Position numbers and translations under genes: made by a program
In this document: piece by piece, positions 6,026 through 11,738 of the stretch
Numbering within the stretch: position 1 is the stretch's first letter
Layout of the letters: every line of letters starts with the position of its first letter
The notes under the pieces: generated by a model
What the model was told of the DNA's origin: nothing
Seen by the model: the letters and a program-made list of their open reading frames with translations, nothing else
The model's database searches: none
DNA from: Campylobacterales bacterium
Lineage (GTDB): Bacteria > Campylobacterota > Campylobacteria > Campylobacterales > JAADDG01
Length of the DNA stretch: 11,738 nt
NCBI GenBank assembly: GCA_027009865.1
Contig: JALVCR010000127.1
Location: forward strand, 1-11,738
Reading direction: 5' to 3'

Positions 6026-9000
6026 ATAAAGAGACTCTATTTGCTCTTTTTTATTTAACTTTTTTTACCGTTAGCGCTTTTGGAGAGTCTTTTTTTTGGT
6101 TTCAGTTTAAAGATACTCCTTTTGTAAGTATTTCTCTGGGTATAGCTTTTGCTCTGGGGGCAATTTACGGCATTAGAGTGTTAATAGCCGTTTTTTTTAT
6201 ATATTTTCTCTCTTTTTTTGCTTTTTTTACTTTGGAAGAGAGCTTAAAAAATACTTTTGTCTATTTTTCCTCTTTACTTCTTGGAGTTTTACTATTTAAA
6301 CAGTATGAAACAAATCCCAATTTTTTTCTAAAATCCAAGAAAGCTATTATATTTTTGATTTCTGCTCTTTTAGTTTCATTAACTGTTTTAGCCGGAGATG
6401 TTTTAAGCAATCTTTTTTATACCTCTTCTTTTAGTTTAGAAAATAAATGGTATCTTAAATTACTCGCTAATACTCTTGGAACTTTGACAGGTGCTTCTTT
6501 TGCAATATCTTCATATTTTTATTTTTCAAAAGAGAAGATTCGTTTCGATTTAAAAATAATATTTTCTTTATTTTTTACTTTTTCTTTGTCTTTGCTTTTA
6601 TACAATAGAGACTATTATCCTATAGCTAAGGAGATTGGTTTAGAGTATCTATTTTTTATTCCTCTTATTTTTGCAACTGTTTGGTTTAAACCGATAGTAT
6701 TTTCTTCTACTATTTTATTAAACGCTGTTTTAATGAGTTTAGGAGTTATTTACAATAATGATTTTAATGGACTTTGGGAAATTTTGTTGTTAAATGTAGT
6801 TTTTGATTCTATTTTTATTGTAGCTATCACTTTTGGAAAGAGAGATAAGAAGAAAATCAGAGGGTTTATGGATCTTAAAAATTTTCAAAAAGTGATAGAT
6901 TTTGTGCCTCTTCCTATATTTTTTAAAGATATGAGCAGAAATTATATAGGAAGCAATAAAGCTTTTGATATTTTTATGGGAGATAATAGAAGAAAATCTT
7001 TAAATGAGCTTGTTAAAAGCTGTCAAAACTCTTTAAAAAGAGAATTTGAAACCACAATTATAGCCGATAATTCCAAAGAGAAACATATAGTTGTGCATAT
7101 TTCATATTTATATGACGATGAAGGAAACAGATGCGGAAAAATGGGGATAATTTTTGATATATCAGAGCAGATTAAAGCCAAAAAAGCGCTTGAGAAGTGG
7201 AAAGATAGATATAAAATCGCTTTGGACGGGGCAAATGACGGTCTTTGGGACTGGGATTTGGAAAAGGATGAGGTTATCTACTCAAACAGATGGAAAGAGA
7301 TTATGGGGTATGGAACAAAAGAGGTTCCAAAGAGTATCTATACCTGGCTTAATTTGATAGTTGAAGAGGATAAAAAGAAAGTTATAAATGAGCTTGATAG
7401 GCATTTAAACGGAGAGAGCGAAAATTTTAAAATCCAGCATAGAATAAAGACTCCAAACGGGGCTGAAAAGTGGGTGGAGGTAAAGGCCAAAGCTTTTTTT
7501 AACAGTGAAGGGAAAGCTAGAAGAATGGCGGGCTTTACAACCGATATTACGGAGCTTAAAAAGATAGAGATAAAATTAAAAGAGAGCGAGGCTCTATTTA
7601 GGCTCTTTATGGATAATATTCCGGGAAATGTCTTTATAAAAGATGAAAAGGGAAGGTTTGTTTTTGTAAACGAGTATATGTATAAATTTTTTGGTTTTAA
7701 AGACCTTTTAAATAAGACAATTTCGGCAGTAGTTCCAAAACAGATGGCTCAAAAGATAGAGATGGAGGAGAGACTTGTTTTAGTGGAGCAGGATTTAAGA
7801 GTTGCGGAAGAGAAACATTTTGACTCTTCCAAAAAGCCCTATATTTTTAAAACTTACAGATTTCCTATTATTCAAAACAATAAAAGATTAATCGGGGGAA
7901 TATCTCTTGATATTACCAAACAGAAAGATTTTGAAACGAAACTCAATTTCTTAGCCCATTATGATACTTTAACATCTTTGCCAAACAGGATACTATTTCA
8001 AGATAGGTTAAAGCATGCGATAGCTTACTCTAAAAGATATGGCAAAAAGATAGCTTTGATGTTTTTGGATTTGGACAATTTCAAAACGGTAAATGATACT
8101 TTGGGACACGATTATGGAGATATGCTTTTGGTTGAGATTTCAAAAAGGCTTAAGAGCTCTCTTAGAGAGCAAGATACCGTATCAAGGCTTGGTGGAGATG
8201 AGTTTACCATTATTTTGGAGGGGATAAGAGATGATGCATACACCTCCGTTGTGGCTCAAAAATTAATCGATATCATATCAAAACCTTTAAAACTAAAAGA
8301 TAAAACCGTTTATGTGGGAGTTAGTATAGGAATAAGCATCTATCCAGATGACGGCAAAAATATGGAGGAGCTTATCAAAAACGCCGATATGGCTATGTAT
8401 AAGGCAAAAGAGAGCGGAAAAAATAATTTTCAATATTTTACTGAAGATATGAATCAGGAGTATTACAGAAAACTTGAGATTACAAACGGTTTAAGAGATG
8501 CTATAAAAAATAATGAGCTATATCTTCTATATCAGCCAAAAGTTGATGTTAAAAACAATAAGATAGCGGGAGTTGAAGCTCTTGTTAGATGGAGGCATAA
8601 AGAGCTTGGGAACATTCCTCCTCAGCAGTTTATAGATATCGCGGAAAACAGTAAGCTTATTTTAGAGCTTGGAGAGTGGATTTTAAGAAAAGCTTGTATG
8701 CAGGCAAGAAAGTGGCATACGAAAGGTTTTAGAGATATAAAAGTGGCTGTCAACTTTTCTATAAATCAATTATCTCAATATGGAATTGTGGAGACCGTGG
8801 AGGAGATTTTAAAAGAGAGCAAAATTGATCCTTCAATACTTGAGATAGAAATAGTTGAAAATGTGTTGATGAAAAATGTTCAAAAAGTAGAAAAAACTTT
8901 AAGAAGCTTAAGAAGGCTTGGAATAACTATAGCAATAGATGATTTTGGAACGGGATATTCTTCTCTTAGCTATCTTAAAAAGCTTCCAATTCACACTCTA

Positions 9001-9282
9001 AAGATAGACAGATCTTTTGTAAAAGATGTTCAGATAGATAGCGACGATACGCAGATTGTAAGCGCTATTATAATGATGGGCAAAAAGCTTGGCTTGGAGA
9101 TAGTTGCGGAAGGAGTGGAGACAAAAGAGCAGCTTGAGTTTTTGAAATCCCAAAACTGCTATTTGATGCAGGGATATTACTTTAGCGAACCGGTAAGAGA
9201 GCATGAAATCGAGGAGATGCTTGATAGATATAACGTAACTTTTGCATTGGATAATAACAAAATAAAGAGAATTGTTATATAA
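5998..9282 (+). CDS. Membrane-bound GGDEF-EAL c-di-GMP cyclase/phosphodiesterase with MASE1-like and PAS domains
   Basis: Large (1094-residue) inner-membrane signalling protein. Residues 1-280 hold about eight to ten hydrophobic segments resembling a MASE1 sensory domain. PAS domains follow at about 297-393, 401-520 (PAS_3-like, with GLWDWD) and 528-646. The GGDEF domain (about 650-815) has an intact GGDEF at 732-736 and an inhibitory I-site RXXD (R723 to D726) exactly five residues before it. The EAL domain (about 830-1075) keeps EAL (860-862), the NFS and EIVEN motifs, DDFGTGYSS (from 981), KID and EGVET (from E1038). Both halves therefore look catalytically competent: GGDEF makes c-di-GMP from two GTP, and EAL hydrolyses it to pGpG. 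Which dominates cannot be read from sequence. The ATG has AGGAG at 5988-5992. It lies 73 bases after pfkA behind an unusual inverted-repeat leader. The input signal is unknown. Confidence 0.95.
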   Translation: MPQKNRHILNKETLFALFYLTFFTVSAFGESFFWFQFKDTPFVSISLGIAFALGAIYGIRVLIAVFFIYFLSFFAFFTLEESLKNTFVYFSSLLLGVLLFKQYETNPNFFLKSKKAIIFLISALLVSLTVLAGDVLSNLFYTSSFSLENKWYLKLLANTLGTLTGASFAISSYFYFSKEKIRFDLKIIFSLFFTFSLSLLLYNRDYYPIAKEIGLEYLFFIPLIFATVWFKPIVFSSTILLNAVLMSLGVIYNNDFNGLWEILLLNVVFDSIFIVAITFGKRDKKKIRGFMDLKNFQKVIDFVPLPIFFKDMSRNYIGSNKAFDIFMGDNRRKSLNELVKSCQNSLKREFETTIIADNSKEKHIVVHISYLYDDEGNRCGKMGIIFDISEQIKAKKALEKWKDRYKIALDGANDGLWDWDLEKDEVIYSNRWKEIMGYGTKEVPKSIYTWLNLIVEEDKKKVINELDRHLNGESENFKIQHRIKTPNGAEKWVEVKAKAFFNSEGKARRMAGFTTDITELKKIEIKLKESEALFRLFMDNIPGNVFIKDEKGRFVFVNEYMYKFFGFKDLLNKTISAVVPKQMAQKIEMEERLVLVEQDLRVAEEKHFDSSKKPYIFKTYRFPIIQNNKRLIGGISLDITKQKDFETKLNFLAHYDTLTSLPNRILFQDRLKHAIAYSKRYGKKIALMFLDLDNFKTVNDTLGHDYGDMLLVEISKRLKSSLREQDTVSRLGGDEFTIILEGIRDDAYTSVVAQKLIDIISKPLKLKDKTVYVGVSIGISIYPDDGKNMEELIKNADMAMYKAKESGKNNFQYFTEDMNQEYYRKLEITNGLRDAIKNNELYLLYQPKVDVKNNKIAGVEALVRWRHKELGNIPPQQFIDIAENSKLILELGEWILRKACMQARKWHTKGFRDIKVAVNFSINQLSQYGIVETVEEILKESKIDPSILEIEIVENVLMKNVQKVEKTLRSLRRLGITIAIDDFGTGYSSLSYLKKLPIHTLKIDRSFVKDVQIDSDDTQIVSAIIMMGKKLGLEIVAEGVETKEQLEFLKSQNCYLMQGYYFSEPVREHEIEEMLDRYNVTFALDNNKIKRIVI

Positions 9283-9297
9283 TTTGATTTAAATCAA
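9278..9297 (+). promoter_or_regulatory. TATAAT followed by an FNR/CRP-type palindrome, upstream of greA
   Basis: TATAAT at 9278-9283 overlaps the last codons of the c-di-GMP enzyme gene. It is followed at once by TTGATTTAAATCAA (9284-9297), a perfect 14-bp palindrome that fits the FNR consensus TTGAT-N4-ATCAA at all ten specified positions. A start site near 9290 would place the palindrome over the start of transcription, a position typical of repression. No good -35 box is visible. No T-run follows, so it is not a terminator. The match is seen; promoter activity and the regulator are inferred. Confidence 0.5.
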
Positions 9298-9314
9298 TAA
9301 TTTTAGGAGAATAG

Positions 9315-9806
9315 ATGCAAAAGGAACCTATTAGCAAATACGGCTATAAGAAACTAATGGAAGAATTAAATGATTTAATAACAAGACAAAGACCTGAAAC
9401 TGTAAAAGAGATAGATATAGCAAGAGGTCATGGAGATTTGAAAGAAAATGCAGAGTATCATGCGGCAAAAGAGAAATTGGCTTTCATAGAAGCAAGGATT
9501 GCGGAACTTAACGATCTTGCCTCAAGAGTTCAGGTTGTAGATCCCTCCAAATTAAAGCATGATAGAGTGATGTTTGGCTCTACAGTGGTTTTAGAGGAGC
9601 TTGATACGGGCGAGGAGATAGAATATACGATAGTGGGAGCTTACGAAAGCAATCCAGAACACGGACTTATCTCTTTTAATTCCCCGATGGCAAGGGCTTT
9701 GATGGGAAAAGAGGAGGGAGAAGAGGTTACTATTAAGCTTCCCGGAAAAGAGGAGAGTTTTGAGATAGTTAAAATATATTATAAAGGCTCTAAGAGTGGA
9801 GAGTAA
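9315..9806 (+). CDS. greA: Transcription elongation factor GreA
   Basis: GreA binds the secondary channel of RNA polymerase and stimulates cleavage of backtracked RNA, rescuing stalled complexes. At 163 residues it is close to the usual length. The N-terminal coiled coil (about 1-75) carries the catalytic-tip motif GDLKENAEYH (40-49), with Asp41 and Glu44 at the same positions as in E. coli. The C-terminal globular FKBP-like domain follows, including the GSTVVLEELDTGEEIEYTIVG stretch in two parts around residues 88-108. The start has AGGAG at 9305-9309, five bases upstream. It may head the downstream cluster, since it has its own possible promoter and overlaps argC by 11 bases. Confidence 0.96.
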   Translation: MQKEPISKYGYKKLMEELNDLITRQRPETVKEIDIARGHGDLKENAEYHAAKEKLAFIEARIAELNDLASRVQVVDPSKLKHDRVMFGSTVVLEELDTGEEIEYTIVGAYESNPEHGLISFNSPMARALMGKEEGEEVTIKLPGKEESFEIVKIYYKGSKSGE

Positions 9807-10812
9807 AATTCCAGTCTCCATTATAGGAGCAAGCGGCTATACCGGGCTTGAGCTTGTTAAAATTTTGATTAATCATCCCTATTTTGATTTAAAAGGCGTT
9901 TTTGGAAGCGAAGATGGCGGAAGGATTGATGAGGTTCATCCATCTTTAAAAGGTATTATAAATCTTCAAATAAACAAAGCTGATATAAAAGAGATTGCAA
10001 AAGAAAGCGAGCTTGTCTTTTTGGCTCTTCCCCACAAAAGCGCTATGTCTTTTGCAAAAGAGCTTTTAAAAGAGGGTGTGAGAGTTGTGGATTTATCAGC
10101 CGATTACAGACTTGAGCTTGAAACTTACGAGAAGTTTTATTGCGCTCATGAAGATAGGGAGAATTTGAAAAGAGCCATTTACGGGCTTCCCGAATTTTAT
10201 AGAGAAGAGATAAAAAAGGCATCTTTAGTGGCAAATCCGGGATGTTATCCCACAGCCTCTTTGCTTGCGCTGCTTCCTTTTGCAGATTTTCTTGATGAAA
10301 ACTATCCGGTTTTTATAGACGCAAAAAGCGGAGTTAGCGGAGCGGGGAAAAAGTGTTCTTCAAAGACTCATTTTGTTACGGTTAATGAGAATATTTTTGC
10401 CTACAATCCTCTCTCTCATAGACACGAGCCGGAGATTAAAGAGAAAGTTTTGAAACTTAAAAAGAGAGATTTAGAGATAAACTTTGTTCCCCAGCTTCTT
10501 CCAATAAGCAGAGGAATGCTTGTAAATGTTTATGCGGTTTTAAAAGAAGAGATAGATGTTTTTAATTATTTAAAAGATTTTTATAAAGATGAGAAATTTA
10601 TAAGAGTAAGAGAAAATCCTGTGGATGTAAAAAGCACGGCTGGAACCAATTTTTGCGATCTTTTTGTAAAAAGAGATAAAAAAAGCCTCTTTATCTCAAG
10701 TTCTATTGACAATCTGTTAAGAGGGGCGTCTTCTCAAGCGGTTGTTAATGCCAATTTGATGTGCGGATTTAGAGAAGATACAGCCATCCCAATAGTAGCT
10801 TATGTCCCGTAA
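9796..10812 (+). CDS. argC: N-acetyl-gamma-glutamyl-phosphate reductase
   Basis: Cytosolic arginine-biosynthesis enzyme that reduces N-acetyl-glutamyl 5-phosphate to N-acetylglutamate 5-semialdehyde with NADPH. The 338 residues match the family. Motifs are GASGYTG (11-17, NADP binding), ALPHKSA (77-83), DLSADYRL (99-106), the active-site Cys150 in NPGCYPTA, KSGVSGAGKK, and HRHEPEI with the conserved His pair. The start is GTG at 9796, inside greA (11-base overlap); AAAGG lies at 9783-9787, and an in-frame stop at 9766-9768 leaves no other standard start before the GASGYTG motif. No other arg gene is adjacent, so the grouping with greA reflects local gene packing rather than an arginine operon. 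Confidence 0.96.
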   Translation: MESKIPVSIIGASGYTGLELVKILINHPYFDLKGVFGSEDGGRIDEVHPSLKGIINLQINKADIKEIAKESELVFLALPHKSAMSFAKELLKEGVRVVDLSADYRLELETYEKFYCAHEDRENLKRAIYGLPEFYREEIKKASLVANPGCYPTASLLALLPFADFLDENYPVFIDAKSGVSGAGKKCSSKTHFVTVNENIFAYNPLSHRHEPEIKEKVLKLKKRDLEINFVPQLLPISRGMLVNVYAVLKEEIDVFNYLKDFYKDEKFIRVRENPVDVKSTAGTNFCDLFVKRDKKSLFISSSIDNLLRGASSQAVVNANLMCGFREDTAIPIVAYVP

Positions 10813-11533
10813 AATCAAAGAGGGCGCGCTTTTTATAGCCGACGCCCATCTAAACGAAAACAGAGACGATTTTTATAAATTTTTGCTTTTTTTAAAAAAA
10901 CTAAATCCTCTTCCTCCGCAGCTCTTTTTGCTTGGGGATATGTTTGATTTGCTCTCTTTTAAAATAGACTACACCAAAAAAATTTTCTCAAAAGAGATAG
11001 TTTTATTAAGGTATCTATCTAAAAGAGTTAAAATATACTATTTTGAAGGAAACCACGATTTTGTCTTGAAACCTATTTTTAAAGATATCGAAGTTATCCC
11101 TCTAAAGAAGCAGCCTGCTTTATTTTTTTATGAAGATAAAAGGATTTTAATCTCTCACGGAGATATTTTTGAAAACCTCTCTTACAATTTATACAGCAAA
11201 ATAATAAGAAATGAGATTCTGCTCTCAGTCTTAAATCTTATCGATAGGGTTTTTGGATTTTTTATATCCAGAAAAATTTTAAAATCCCAAGCAAAAAAAG
11301 AGCCTTGCAGAAAGATGGAGAATTTCAAGGATTTCATCAAAGAGAGATTAAGAAGGTATGAAAAGTGCGATTTAGTAATAGAGGGGCATCATCATCAAAA
11401 CAGGTTTTTTAAAGAGGGTGAAATGGAATATGTAAATCTTTCCTCTTTTGCATGCGATAGAAGAGTTTTTGAATTTAGAAAAGGAAGAATAAAGGAGTTT
11501 GATTATGATAAAAACACCGTTTTTGGCGGTTGA
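10802..11533 (+). CDS. Calcineurin-like metallophosphoesterase, LpxH-like
   Basis: A 243-residue metallophosphoesterase with the full set of dimetal motifs: DAH (D14, H16), GDMFD (D46), GNHD (84-86), SHGD (H119) and GHHH (H196, H198). Length, motif order and the FIADAHL opening resemble UDP-2,3-diacylglucosamine diphosphatase (LpxH), which removes UMP in lipid A synthesis at the inner membrane surface. However, E. coli LpxH reads GNRD rather than GNHD, and other LpxH-specific residues are not evident, so it may act on another phosphoester. The middle part (about 125-165) is hydrophobic and basic, in the place of the LpxH substrate lid. The ATG overlaps argC by 11 bases and has only a weak upstream purine stretch, suggesting coupled translation. 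Confidence 0.85.
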   Translation: MSRKIKEGALFIADAHLNENRDDFYKFLLFLKKLNPLPPQLFLLGDMFDLLSFKIDYTKKIFSKEIVLLRYLSKRVKIYYFEGNHDFVLKPIFKDIEVIPLKKQPALFFYEDKRILISHGDIFENLSYNLYSKIIRNEILLSVLNLIDRVFGFFISRKILKSQAKKEPCRKMENFKDFIKERLRRYEKCDLVIEGHHHQNRFFKEGEMEYVNLSSFACDRRVFEFRKGRIKEFDYDKNTVFGG

Positions 11534-11738
11534 CGGCATTATAAAAGTATTTGATGAGAATGAGAATTTTAAAGGAATAGTTTTAATTGAGAGGAAAAAT
11601 CCTCCATACGGTTTGGCTTTGCCGGGAGGGTTTGTCGAAATAGGGGAGAGTGTAGAAGAGGCATTAAAAAGGGAGATGAAAGAGGAAACCTCTTTGGATG
11701 TGGAGATTTTAAGATTTTTTAAAGTCTATTCCGATCCC
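11505..11738 (+). CDS. Nudix hydrolase, 3' end missing
   Basis: First 78 codons of a Nudix-fold hydrolase, cut by the right edge. The Nudix box runs from G42 through E48 to REMKEETSL (56-64), matching GX5EX7REUXEEXGU except that Ser63 replaces the last Gly. The catalytic Glu residues E57, E60 and E61 are present. Such enzymes cleave nucleoside diphosphates linked to another moiety. ADP-ribose pyrophosphatase is a reasonable guess from the PGGFVEIGES context, but the specificity region lies partly outside the window. AAAGGAG (11491-11497) is a strong ribosome-binding site seven bases before the ATG, inside the preceding gene. The 29-base overlap with that gene is longer than others in the window. 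Confidence 0.88.
   Translation, partial: MIKTPFLAVDGIIKVFDENENFKGIVLIERKNPPYGLALPGGFVEIGESVEEALKREMKEETSLDVEILRFFKVYSDP

Noticed and set aside
9284..9297. Palindrome after the c-di-GMP gene as an intrinsic terminator.
   Set aside because: The stem is A/T-rich with at most five pairs once a loop is allowed, and no T-run follows; it fits a protein-binding site better.
9591..9821. Open frame of 76 codons on the - strand over the greA/argC junction.
   Set aside because: It lies opposite two well-supported genes and has no family features.

Overview
The window looks like a stretch of chromosome from a low-GC member of the Campylobacterota (former Epsilonproteobacteria). The evidence is the strong A/T bias, the gene order cdsA-dxr with a Campylobacter-like short Dxr N-terminus, tight gene packing on one strand, and a sigma28-like promoter in front of a chemoreceptor gene. 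I cannot place it below phylum level. All eleven... more exactly ten protein genes lie on the + strand; the first is cut by the left edge and the last by the right edge. I saw no rRNA, tRNA, CRISPR array, insertion sequence or phage gene.

Layout: (1) 2-970, the 3' part of a radical-SAM protein of the spore photoproduct lyase family. (2) 1061-3025, a chemoreceptor with a nitrate/nitrite-sensing-type (NIT) periplasmic domain, behind a sigma28-like promoter and followed by a short hairpin terminator. (3) 3146-5924, a translationally coupled cluster cdsA-dxr-pfkA (phospholipid precursor, isoprenoid precursor, upper glycolysis), preceded by a good sigma70-type promoter. (4) 5998-9282, a large membrane-bound c-di-GMP enzyme (MASE1-like membrane region, three PAS domains, GGDEF, EAL). 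(5) 9315-11738, greA, argC, an LpxH-like metallophosphoesterase and a Nudix hydrolase, with successive overlaps of 11, 11 and 29 bases, so very probably one transcript.

Most genes are ordinary housekeeping or signalling genes. The part that gene calling does not explain is the 73-base gap before the c-di-GMP enzyme and its first codons. A perfect 18-bp inverted repeat (5947-5964 with 6008-6025) brackets the ribosome-binding site and start codon. A second hairpin (5965-5983) lies directly inside it, another (5924-5941) lies upstream, and a 10-codon reading frame (5954-5986) is threaded through the same bases. This could be a translational switch for c-di-GMP signalling. A second notable site is a perfect FNR/CRP-type palindrome (9284-9297), directly after a TATAAT and just before greA. 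I saw no wholly new multi-gene system.
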